From Syntrophomonadaceae bacterium (GTDB lineage: Bacteria; Bacillota; Syntrophomonadia; Syntrophomonadales; Syntrophomonadaceae), in NCBI GenBank assembly GCA_030526885.1, contig JAUNBV010000094.1, forward strand, positions 1 to 7,490: 7,490 nt of DNA, given 5' to 3'. The stretch's first letter is position 1, and every line of letters begins with the position of its first letter. The notes beneath the pieces are model-generated. The model worked only from the letters and a program-made list of their open reading frames with translations, ran no database searches and was not told the origin of the DNA. The position numbers and the translations under genes were made by a program. Below, piece after piece: positions 1 to 5,536 of this stretch.

Positions 1-176
1 AAAAGCTGCTGCGCGGGGCTATAAAGAACGATTTTTACCAGCAGATGGACCTCGAAAACCTCTATCAGGTGCTGGCTTTCAGTTCACCGGATTTTAAAGA
101 GGGGGTAGCGGCCTTCATGGCCAAACGCCGGCCGCTTTTCAATCAGGCCCCGCGGCAGAAACTGCTGGGTGATTAA
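1..176 (+). CDS. Crotonase-family protein (enoyl-CoA hydratase/isomerase-like), C-terminal fragment
   Basis: This is the last 57 codons of a gene that begins before the window; the reading frame enters at base 3 and ends with TAA at 174-176. The fragment ends in SPDFKEGVAAFMAKRRPLF followed by a short basic tail. The pattern S-x-D-x-x-EG-x-x-AF-x-x-KR-x-P-x-F is the typical C-terminal helix region of the crotonase fold, seen in enoyl-CoA hydratases and related acyl-CoA hydratases and isomerases. The oxyanion-hole and catalytic regions lie outside the window, so the exact reaction (hydration, isomerisation or another CoA-thioester reaction) cannot be told. The MBL-fold gene starts 20 bases downstream on the same strand with no promoter or terminator visible between them, so the two are probably co-transcribed. 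Confidence 0.85.
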   Translation, partial: KLLRGAIKNDFYQQMDLENLYQVLAFSSPDFKEGVAAFMAKRRPLFNQAPRQKLLGD

Positions 177-196
177 ACTAACCTAAGGGGAAAAGC

Positions 197-1036
197 ATGG
201 AACGCGGCGATTACAAGCTCCACAGCGTCAAGGGATACTTGTCCACCTTGTTCATAATCGAATATCAGCATGGCATGCTGTTGCCGGACTGCGGCGCGCC
301 GGGGGATGTGGCGCGTCTGGAAAGCTATTGCCGGGAGGTTATCGGCCGGCCCATGACCGATATCAAGCTGGCGATGGTAAGCCACATGCATCCCGACCAC
401 GCCGGCGGTGCCCATTTGCTGCGGGGGCGCTACGGCATACCCCTGGCGGCGCATTATGGCATTGACGGAGCTTATCCCGGTTTCGCGGGTTTGATGCAGC
501 ATAAGTTGGAGCGCTTCATGACCCGTCGGATGGCTCAGCTCCGTAAAATGCCGCGCGAAAGCCTGCGCTTTCCCCGTATGCTCCACCCCGACTATCGGCT
601 TTATAATGGCGACCCGTTACCCTTTTTTGAGGACTGGCAGGCCTTCTGGATACCGGGCCATACCATGTTTGACATGGGCATATATCATCCCTCCGACCGC
701 ATATTGTATGTGGTGGACATGTTTAATGAGGTCAAGGGGCGGTACTTCCTGCCGTTTCAGGTTCTTTATCACGCCGAAATGGAGGCCAGTATCGAAAGGG
801 TGTCCGCGCTGGGCGCCAGTAAAATCATGCTGGCCCATGGCATCGGACAGAATGTCATGCCCATGGATCCCGAACAGTTTTTGGCGCTGCGGGACCAGGT
901 GTGGCTGCCGCCCAACAGAATTGCCCGCTACGTTTACCGCCGCACCTGGTTAAGCCCGGTGTGGAGGGATTACCGCCGCCAATGCAGGGCCGAGGGAAAG
1001 CCGGTCATGCCCAGGGGCTTCTTCCATATGAGCTAG
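197..1036 (+). CDS. MBL-fold metallohydrolase
   Basis: This 279-aa protein has the metal-ligand set of the metallo-beta-lactamase superfamily. The HxHxDH motif is SHMHPDHAGG (H63, H65, D67, H68), followed by H155 in PGHT, D174 in YVVDMF and H214 in LAHGIG. All expected ligands are present, so a two-metal (probably zinc) hydrolase is likely. No signal peptide or membrane segment is visible, so it is probably cytoplasmic. The stretch at about 95-145, rich in Arg, Met and aromatic residues, and the basic C-terminal tail after residue 240 may form the substrate pocket or lid, which is inference. The ATG at 197 follows AAGGGG (185-190) at good spacing. Its position 20 bases behind a crotonase gene suggests a thioester or other acyl-CoA-linked substrate, but the sequence does not fix the substrate; a glyoxalase II-like or lactonase-like activity is equally possible. 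Confidence 0.85.
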   Translation: MERGDYKLHSVKGYLSTLFIIEYQHGMLLPDCGAPGDVARLESYCREVIGRPMTDIKLAMVSHMHPDHAGGAHLLRGRYGIPLAAHYGIDGAYPGFAGLMQHKLERFMTRRMAQLRKMPRESLRFPRMLHPDYRLYNGDPLPFFEDWQAFWIPGHTMFDMGIYHPSDRILYVVDMFNEVKGRYFLPFQVLYHAEMEASIERVSALGASKIMLAHGIGQNVMPMDPEQFLALRDQVWLPPNRIARYVYRRTWLSPVWRDYRRQCRAEGKPVMPRGFFHMS

Positions 1037-1049
1037 AGGCGGCAGGCGC

Positions 1050-1244
1050 TTGCGGGACAAACTGGAATGGTGGGAAGAACTCTACCGCCGGGTGGCAGAG
1101 CTAGGGCTCCGGGGGATAGATGCAGCGGCCATCAGCGAGCGGTTGCTGGGCGCGGAAAACGCCATCGCGCAGGTCACCGAAGGCGATATGTGCCGACTCA
1201 ATCTGGTGAAGTCTTTCCTGCACAGCCCCCATCGTCCGAAATAA
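1050..1244 (+). CDS. Small hypothetical protein (64 aa, TTG start)
   Basis: I do not recognise this protein. It starts with M(TTG)RDKLEWWEELYRRVAELG, continues with an Ala-rich stretch (GIDAAAISERLLGAENAIAQ) and ends in SPHRPK. It looks soluble, charged and mostly helical, with no Cys pairs or membrane segment. The frame is closed by TGA at 1029-1031, and TTG at 1050 is the only plausible start before residue 15; AGAGG at 1035-1039 could serve as a ribosome binding site at a spacing of 10. It begins 13 bases after the MBL-fold stop, so it is probably the last gene of that operon. It ends just before the tatA promoter. Codon choice resembles its neighbours (many C/G third positions), and the other frames here give low-complexity Arg/Gly/Pro translations, which supports this frame. 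No function can be assigned. Confidence 0.55.
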   Translation: MRDKLEWWEELYRRVAELGLRGIDAAAISERLLGAENAIAQVTEGDMCRLNLVKSFLHSPHRPK

Positions 1245-1247
1245 TGC

Positions 1248-1276
1248 TTGCATATTTTGTCGGCAGGGAGTACAAT
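1248..1276 (+). promoter_or_regulatory. Predicted sigma-A promoter of tatA
   Basis: TTGCAT (1248-1253) and TACAAT (1271-1276) are separated by exactly 17 bases. The -10 box is strong (5 of 6 to TATAAT) and the -35 box is modest (only TTG conserved). Transcription would start near 1283, giving a leader of about 55 bases before tatA. That leader carries two short inverted repeats, GTTA-T-TAAC (1298-1306) and GCAC-N5-GTGC (1308-1320), the second ending just before the ribosome binding site. The promoter begins four bases after the stop of the small upstream gene, so tatA can be expressed apart from the upstream operon. Confidence 0.6.
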
Positions 1277-1338
1277 GGCCGTAGCATTTAATCATGGGTT
1301 ATTAACAGCACCGCTCGTGCAGCAAGGAGGGATAGCTG

Positions 1339-1536
1339 ATGTTTGGACTTATAGGGAATTTCGGGCCTTGGGAGCTGGGCTTGATATTGGTTATCGTACT
1401 GATCATTTTTGGCCCCGGCAAATTACCGGCCTTGGGAGAATCGGTGGGCAAAGCCATTAAAGGCTTCCGCAAATCGCAGGAAGACGACGATAAACTGGAT
1501 GAATTAGTGGATAAGGCCGAAACGGTCAAGGAATAA
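1339..1536 (+). CDS. tatA: Sec-independent (twin-arginine) translocase subunit TatA
   Basis: This 65-aa protein has the TatA/E build. A short N-terminal transmembrane helix with a polar Glu (E12, about residues 11-24) is followed by the hinge FGPGKLP (24-30), then an amphipathic helix (ALGESVGKAIKGFRK, about 31-45) with the conserved Phe at 43, and a short acidic tail. In this family many TatA copies assemble at the membrane to form the passage for folded proteins carrying a twin-arginine signal peptide, working with TatC. The length fits the short TatA forms of Gram-positive bacteria rather than the longer TatB. The ATG at 1339 follows a near-perfect AAGGAGG (1324-1330) at a spacing of 8. 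No tatC lies in the window; tatA stands as a single-gene unit between its own promoter and terminator, so TatC must be encoded elsewhere. Confidence 0.95.
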   Translation: MFGLIGNFGPWELGLILVIVLIIFGPGKLPALGESVGKAIKGFRKSQEDDDKLDELVDKAETVKE

Positions 1537-1560
1537 ATATTACGCCTCAATGCAGTCAAT

Positions 1561-1600
1561 AAAGCGGCGCCTGGAAATATCTCCGGCAGCCGCTTTTTTT
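1561..1600 (+). terminator. Intrinsic terminator of tatA
   Basis: AAAGCGGC (1561-1568) pairs with GCCGCTTT (1589-1596). The inner part extends the stem with GCC/GGC and GGA/TCC around an AATATC loop, with single bulged bases at 1572 and 1588. A run of seven T (1594-1600) follows. It starts 24 bases after the tatA stop. Read on the minus strand, the hairpin is followed by TTTATT, so it may also end transcription of the convergent HD-GYP gene, though less strongly. Confidence 0.85.
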
Positions 1601-1636
1601 GCCGCCAACACCATGTTGCGCCTCGCTTGGCCATGG

Positions 1637-2851
1637 TTATTCGTTTATGACCGCTTCGACCTGTTCGCGTGCCGCGAGGAATAAATCTACCAAACGGGGA
1701 TCGAAATGCGCGCCTTTGCCCTCTTCCATGATGGTAAAGGCTTGATCTAAATCAAAGGCTTCTTTATAGCAACGCTCGCTGACCAGAGCGTCAAAAACGT
1801 CCGCCACCGCCATCACCCGCGCGCTGATGGGGATATCCTCCCCGGACAGGCCCGCCGGGTAGCCGGTGCCGTCCCACTTTTCATGATGGAAGCGCGCCAT
1901 ATCCCGGGCATGATGCACGAAATCCTCCTGCTCAATGCCGTCCATGGTCTGGATGATGATATCGCCGCCGTCGCAGGAGTGGCGCTTGATCAAATTAAAC
2001 TCATCCGCAGTCAGTTTACCCGGCTTCAGCAAAATGGCGTCCGGGATTTTTATTTTACCTATATCGTGCAGCGGGGCTGCCATCAGGATGTTGACATAGT
2101 CATACTCGTTGAGCTGATGTCGGAAAAATTCGTCCTGTTTCATCTGCTCCAACAGCAACTGCACGTAGCGGCTGGTGCGTTTCACATGCTTCCCCGTGCT
2201 GTCGTCCCGTGATTCGATCAGGTCGGCAAAGCGGAAAATGGCCTTGGTTTGAATATCGCTGATCCGCTCATTGCGCTCATAAAGCTTTTCTAAATATCTG
2301 CGGGTACGATCCGCCAGAGCGAACAGCACGGTGCACAGCGCCACATATTCCAGGGTATAGCCCAGGCCGAAAGCGATATACCATTCCGTTACCGTATAGC
2401 CCGGAAAAGCCAGCACAATAGCCAACGGCGCGCGGAACCAAAGCGCGATAAGCATCATGAGATAGCCTAAAATCGCAATTTGGCGCGTAAACACCCGGTC
2501 AAAATACAGACAGCTTATGGCCGGCGCCAGAATAAAACACATGTAGATGCCGAAGTAGGCATTGGCAATCATCACGCTAATCAAAAACTGAATGGAGATC
2601 ACGCCGTAATACTTCACGAGGTTGGAAGGGGCGTCGATCCGCAACAGCAACAGGAGCACCAGTTCAAAGCCGATGGCCCCCGCCATGATACTTAATACGT
2701 CGCGTACCGGTACTTTAAAGATATGGAAATAAGACGCCACCAGCAAACCGCACAGCACCAACAAAAATATGGCCATAATCCGGCTTACCAGTTCATTTAC
2801 CTGTCGCTCATTGCGCAAAAAAAACTGTTTTTCACTCGCGGTCAGCGTCAT
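1637..2851 (-). CDS. Membrane-anchored HD-GYP domain protein (predicted c-di-GMP phosphodiesterase)
   Basis: The 404-aa protein has an N-terminal membrane region with about six hydrophobic segments (roughly residues 24-46, 51-71, 82-98, 100-117, 124-148, 157-180), a short charged linker (RTRRYLEKLYERNERI), and a C-terminal HD-GYP domain (about 205-400). Catalytic motifs are complete: H222, the HD pair in HDIGK (262-266), H291 in KRHSCDGG, HHEKWDGTGYP (322-332, GYP included) and D351 in ADVFDAL. In this family, HD-GYP proteins hydrolyse cyclic di-GMP to pGpG or GMP at a metal centre, lowering the signal that favours sessile life. The membrane part has no domain I recognise and may sense a membrane or small-molecule cue (inference). 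Two ATG codons are adjacent (2854 and 2851); I chose the second because GGAGG lies six bases before it and only three before the first. It converges on tatA and diverges from rmuC. Confidence 0.92.
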   Translation of the reverse strand: MTLTASEKQFFLRNERQVNELVSRIMAIFLLVLCGLLVASYFHIFKVPVRDVLSIMAGAIGFELVLLLLLRIDAPSNLVKYYGVISIQFLISVMIANAYFGIYMCFILAPAISCLYFDRVFTRQIAILGYLMMLIALWFRAPLAIVLAFPGYTVTEWYIAFGLGYTLEYVALCTVLFALADRTRRYLEKLYERNERISDIQTKAIFRFADLIESRDDSTGKHVKRTSRYVQLLLEQMKQDEFFRHQLNEYDYVNILMAAPLHDIGKIKIPDAILLKPGKLTADEFNLIKRHSCDGGDIIIQTMDGIEQEDFVHHARDMARFHHEKWDGTGYPAGLSGEDIPISARVMAVADVFDALVSERCYKEAFDLDQAFTIMEEGKGAHFDPRLVDLFLAAREQVEAVINE

Positions 2852-2856
2852 CATTA

Positions 2857-2863
2857 CCCTCCC
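2857..2863 (-). promoter_or_regulatory. Ribosome binding site deciding the HD-GYP start
   Basis: The minus strand reads GGGAGGG TA ATG ATG. The GGAGG core (2862-2858) is three bases from the first ATG and six from the second, which favours the second (2851-2849). The protein differs by one Met only. Confidence 0.6.
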
Positions 2864-2888
2864 GTTCGGGTTTGTCCCACATTATGCA

Positions 2889-2919
2889 ATTATAAACCAT
2901 TACCTACAAAATGTGTCAA
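2889..2919 (-). promoter_or_regulatory. Predicted promoter of the HD-GYP gene
   Basis: On the minus strand a perfect TTGACA (2919-2914) precedes a perfect TATAAT (2894-2889). The spacer is 19 bases, two longer than ideal; with the offset hexamer TTTATA (2896-2891) the spacer is 17. The start of transcription would fall near 2882, leaving a leader of about 30 bases. The long spacer could make the promoter weak or dependent on a spacer-distorting activator (inference). Confidence 0.6.
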
Positions 2920-2972
2920 AATAATGCGAGAAAATTGTGCGGGAAGCGTTTTTGAAAGTGGGAGCGCCTGAT

Positions 2973-3001
2973 TAGACAAGCGCCGTGGTATTCGATACAA
3001 T
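2973..3001 (+). promoter_or_regulatory. Predicted sigma-A promoter of rmuC
   Basis: TAGACA (2973-2978, 5 of 6 to consensus) and TACAAT (2996-3001, 5 of 6) are separated by exactly 17 bases. Transcription should start near 3008, which places the ATG at 3005 upstream of the transcript and supports the downstream start at 3050. Confidence 0.7.
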
Positions 3002-3017
3002 AGGATGCAGTTAATAA

Positions 3018-3032
3018 ACCGCGGCACGCGGT
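3018..3032 (+). repeat. Perfect inverted repeat in the rmuC leader
   Basis: ACCGCG (3018-3023) and CGCGGT (3027-3032) flank a GCA loop. The repeat falls about 10 bases after the predicted transcription start and ends two bases before the ribosome binding site at 3035. It could act as an operator on DNA or as a small leader hairpin affecting ribosome access; neither is shown by the sequence. Confidence 0.5.
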
Positions 3033-3034
3033 CG

Positions 3035-3042
3035 AAGGGGAG
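3035..3042 (+). promoter_or_regulatory. Ribosome binding site deciding the rmuC start
   Basis: AAGGGGAG lies seven bases before the ATG at 3050. No comparable site precedes the in-frame ATG at 3005, whose extra 15 residues (polar and basic, before the membrane helix) also look non-native. Confidence 0.65.
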
Positions 3043-3049
3043 ACGGAAC

Positions 3050-4480
3050 ATGACGATGGATACGCTGATATTGGCGGTTCTGCTGGTAATACCGCTATTA
3101 CTGATGACGCTGGGGATATTCGCTTTTATGCAGCTTAAAATGCTGCGCGGCAATATTTTATGGGTGTCGCAGCAATTGGACGCGGCCGCCTTGAAACAGG
3201 ATGAGCTGTTGAAGAAGAATGATGACCTGGCGCAGCTGCTGCGCATGGAGATGGCGGCGGGACGGGAGGAGAGCCAGGCCGCGTCCCGCAGCGACCGCGA
3301 GGAGTTGGGCGGCAGCATCAAGGCGTTTGAAACTGCGGTCAGCACCCAAATGAGCGCCCAGGCCGCCCTGCAGCAACAGCAGTGGGACAGCTTCGCTTTG
3401 CAGTTAAAATCGATGAGCGATTTGCAGAGCCAGCAACTGGAGAGCTTTGCCCGTCAGATAAAGGACTCCCGTCAGGGCAGCGAGGAAAAGCTGGAGCAGA
3501 TGCGCCAAACCCTGGAGCACCGCGTGAAAGAACTGCAGGAGGATAACGGCAAGAAGCTGGAGCAGATGCGGCAGGTGGTGGACGAAAAACTTCATGCTAC
3601 CCTGGAACAGCGGCTGGGCGAATCATTCAAGCTGGTAAGCGAGCGGTTGGATTTGGTGCATAAGGGCTTGGGCGAGATGCAGAGCCTGGCCGAGGGCGTG
3701 GGCGACCTGAAAAAGGTATTGGGCAATGTGAAGAGCCGCGGCACCTGGGGTGAGGTGCAGTTGGGGAATATTTTGGAGGATATGCTGTCCCCCGAACAGT
3801 ATGGCAGCAATGTGGCGGTGCGGCAGGGGCGTGAGCGGGTGGAATATGCCATACGCCTGCCGGGTCCGGACGAAACGCAGGGGCAATTGTGGCTGCCCAT
3901 CGACGCCAAATTCCCGGTGGAGGATTATCAGCGCTTGCTGGAGGCTTATGAGCAGGCTGACGCGGCAATGGCGGAGCAATACGGCAAACAACTGGAACTG
4001 CGCATTCGAGGCGAAGCCAAAAACATTGGCGAAAAATATATCGAACCCCCGCTAACTACTGATTTCGCCATCATGTTCCTGCCCACCGAGGGCTTGTATG
4101 CCGAAGTCTTGCGCAGGCCGGGGCTGTCCGAGGCTTTGCGCCGGGACTATAAGGTGGTAGTGGCCGGGCCTACCACGCTGGCGGCCATGGTCAGCTCTTT
4201 TTCCATGGGTTTCCGTACCCTGGCCATTCAGCAGCGTTCCGGCGAGGTGTGGCAGGTGCTGGGCGCGGTCAAGACCGAGTTTAGCCGCTTTGGCAACTCG
4301 TTGGAAAAGGTGCAGAAGAAATTGCAGGAAGCCAGCAACAGTATAGACGCTGCCGCTACCCGCAGCCGGGCGGTGGAGCGCAAACTCAAAAAAGTGGAAG
4401 CTTTGCCCGCCGCCGAAGCTTTAACCCTGCTGGATAATGAGGACGACGGCGGCAAAGCGGAAGAGGAGATGGAAATTTAG
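3050..4480 (+). CDS. rmuC: DNA recombination protein RmuC homolog
   Basis: The 476-aa product matches the usual RmuC length. It opens with a membrane helix (about residues 5-27, LILAVLLVIPLLLMTLGIFAFM), then a long coiled coil (about 30-210) rich in Gln, Glu and Lys, with the repeated unit KLEQMRQ at 147-153 and again at 169-175. The conserved RmuC domain follows (about 215-420): GTWGEVQLGNIL (231-242), VEYAIRLPG, LPIDAKFP (282-289), FLPTEGLY (343-350) and AGPTTL (372-377). The E265 and D285-A-K287 pattern fits the proposed PD-(D/E)XK nuclease-like fold. E. coli RmuC limits inversions at short inverted repeats; the biochemical activity here is unproven. The start at 3050 is chosen from the promoter and ribosome binding site; an in-frame ATG at 3005 would add 15 residues. 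The last residues are acidic (EEEMEI). It is a single-gene unit, divergent from the HD-GYP gene and convergent with lgt. Confidence 0.93.
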   Translation: MTMDTLILAVLLVIPLLLMTLGIFAFMQLKMLRGNILWVSQQLDAAALKQDELLKKNDDLAQLLRMEMAAGREESQAASRSDREELGGSIKAFETAVSTQMSAQAALQQQQWDSFALQLKSMSDLQSQQLESFARQIKDSRQGSEEKLEQMRQTLEHRVKELQEDNGKKLEQMRQVVDEKLHATLEQRLGESFKLVSERLDLVHKGLGEMQSLAEGVGDLKKVLGNVKSRGTWGEVQLGNILEDMLSPEQYGSNVAVRQGRERVEYAIRLPGPDETQGQLWLPIDAKFPVEDYQRLLEAYEQADAAMAEQYGKQLELRIRGEAKNIGEKYIEPPLTTDFAIMFLPTEGLYAEVLRRPGLSEALRRDYKVVVAGPTTLAAMVSSFSMGFRTLAIQQRSGEVWQVLGAVKTEFSRFGNSLEKVQKKLQEASNSIDAAATRSRAVERKLKKVEALPAAEALTLLDNEDDGGKAEEEMEI

Positions 4481-4500
4481 CCGATTTCACCGCGTTTGGC

Positions 4501-5286
4501 CTAAGGCCGCAGCTCGTACAGCGGGGCGCGGCCTTTTTTACGGCGCCAGATAATAAGCGCTCCCGCGCCGGCGATGAGCAGCAGACTTATCAGTTGCGCA
4601 GCGCGGAGTTCGCCCAGCATCAGGCTGTCGGTGCGGAAATTCTCGATAACTACCCGCCCCAATGAATAGATGATGAAGTAGGACAGGATCATTTCGCCCT
4701 CCAATACTCCTTGGCGGCGCCGTAGCCACAGCAGGAAGCCGAAGAGCGCAAAATCCCAGATGGATTCATACAGGAAGGTGGGATGGCGATAAGCGCCGTC
4801 GATAAACATGGCCCAGGGCACCTGCGCCTTATCGACTACATATCCGTAGGCTTCCTGGTTGAAAAAATTGCCCCAGCGCCCGATGGCCTGCCCCAGGGCC
4901 AGGCAGGGCGCGGCCACATCGAAAACCTTCCACACGCTTTGCTTATAGTGATACAGCATCAGCCCTCCGGCCAGCAGGGCGCCGATCAGCGCTCCGTGAA
5001 TGGCCAGCCCGCCGTTCCAGATAGCCAGGATTTCCCCCGGATGCTGGCTGTAATAACCCCAGGTAAAAATGACGTAATAGAGCCGCGCACCCAGAATGGC
5101 GCAGGGCACGGCCACCAAGAGCGTGTTTAGGAAAGCGTCCTCGTCCAGTCCCTGCCGCTCTATCTCTTTCAGGGCGATGGCTGCACCGATGATGATGGCG
5201 CTGACAATTAAGATAGCGTACCAGCGGACGCTGATGGGCCCGACGGAAAAAGCGATAGGGTCTATGGCAGCCAGTAAAACGGACAT
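4501..5286 (-). CDS. lgt: Phosphatidylglycerol--prolipoprotein diacylglyceryl transferase (Lgt)
   Basis: This 261-aa integral membrane enzyme transfers diacylglycerol from phosphatidylglycerol to the lipobox Cys of prolipoproteins, the first step in lipoprotein maturation. About seven hydrophobic segments are visible. The family signature is GRWGNFFNQEAYG (136-148). Other hallmarks are GARLYYVIF (66-74), GGLAIHGALIG (92-102, with the conserved His at 97), HPTFLYES (168-175) and GRVVIENFRTDSL (210-222). The length is normal, and the protein ends in a basic cytoplasmic tail (WRRKKGRAPLYELRP). The ATG at 5286 follows GGAAAGG (5301-5295) at a spacing of 8. It is convergent with rmuC, 20 bases between stops, and its last codons double as the rmuC terminator. 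It is divergent from the phosphate transporter gene. No terminator of its own is evident. Confidence 0.96.
   Translation of the reverse strand: MSVLLAAIDPIAFSVGPISVRWYAILIVSAIIIGAAIALKEIERQGLDEDAFLNTLLVAVPCAILGARLYYVIFTWGYYSQHPGEILAIWNGGLAIHGALIGALLAGGLMLYHYKQSVWKVFDVAAPCLALGQAIGRWGNFFNQEAYGYVVDKAQVPWAMFIDGAYRHPTFLYESIWDFALFGFLLWLRRRQGVLEGEMILSYFIIYSLGRVVIENFRTDSLMLGELRAAQLISLLLIAGAGALIIWRRKKGRAPLYELRP
4503..4539 (+). terminator. Intrinsic terminator of rmuC, inside the 3' end of lgt
   Basis: AAGGCCGC (4503-4510) and GCGGCCTT (4528-4535) form a perfect 8-bp stem with a 17-base loop, followed by six T (4534-4539) on the plus strand. It begins 23 bases after the rmuC stop. The whole element lies within the last 13 codons of the convergent lgt gene, where its T run encodes two Lys. 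On the minus strand no T run follows the hairpin, so it should stop rmuC transcription only. Confidence 0.75.
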
Positions 5287-5323
5287 AATAACAACCTTTC
5301 CGCATTAAACTTGAATACAACTC

Positions 5324-5352
5324 ATTCTATCATTTTTATGCTATTTTCCCAA
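5324..5352 (-). promoter_or_regulatory. Predicted sigma-A promoter of lgt
   Basis: On the minus strand TTGGGA (5352-5347, 4 of 6) and TAGAAT (5329-5324, 5 of 6) are separated by 17 bases. The transcript would start near 5317, about 30 bases before the lgt ATG. A perfect TATAAT also occurs further up (5371-5366), but no acceptable -35 box sits 16-18 bases before it. Confidence 0.55.
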
Positions 5353-5379
5353 TAGCGTAAGGCAAATTATACGGTTTTA

Positions 5380-5437
5380 AGCGCCGAGGCGCAGTATTGG
5401 CGCGCCGCCGCACATCAGCCGACGGCGGGCAGGCGCT
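5380..5437 (+). repeat. GC-rich nested inverted-repeat block between lgt and the transporter gene
   Basis: This GC-rich island sits in AT-rich intergenic DNA. An outer pair AGCGCC (5380-5385) / GGCGCT (5432-5437) encloses CCGCCG (5405-5410) / CGGCGG (5423-5428) with a 12-base loop. An alternative local hairpin is GCGCC-GA-GGCGC (5381-5392). No T run follows on the plus strand, so it does not look like a terminator. It could be a dispersed palindromic repeat, a small structured RNA or a protein-binding site; one window cannot decide. Confidence 0.4.
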
Positions 5438-5487
5438 GAGAAAAATATATAAAAGTTCATCTAAAAATTTCCCGCGCATAAAAAAAA

Positions 5488-5504
5488 CGTGTATAATAAA
5501 CACG
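5488..5504 (+). promoter_or_regulatory. Phosphate transporter promoter -10 within an operator-like palindrome
   Basis: A perfect TATAAT (5492-5497) lies inside CGTGT-N7-ACACG (5488-5504), an exact 5-bp inverted repeat with a centre spacing typical of dimeric repressor sites. The -35 position, 17 bases upstream (TTCCCG, 5469-5474), matches poorly, and the spacer holds an eight-A tract (5480-5487). A weak -35 with a palindrome over the -10 suggests a regulated promoter (inference). The leader would be about 33 bases. I see no clear PhoP-type direct repeats. Confidence 0.5.
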
Positions 5505-5536
5505 AAGGATGAGATAGACGGAGGATAGGATCGACG

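Noticed and set aside
1067..1291. Alternative plus-strand frame overlapping the 64-aa gene
   Set aside because: It translates to Arg/Gly/Pro-rich low-complexity sequence, runs through the tatA promoter and competes with a better-composed frame.
3490..3580. Repeated KLEQMRQ coding units in rmuC as a possible DNA repeat
   Set aside because: This is the normal heptad-like repetition of the RmuC coiled coil, not a tandem DNA repeat element.
3592..3991. Several minus-strand frames opposite rmuC
   Set aside because: They mirror the conserved RmuC domain and have atypical composition.
5366..5371. Perfect TATAAT on the minus strand upstream of lgt
   Set aside because: No acceptable -35 box lies 16-18 bases upstream; the TTGGGA/TAGAAT pair nearer lgt fits better.
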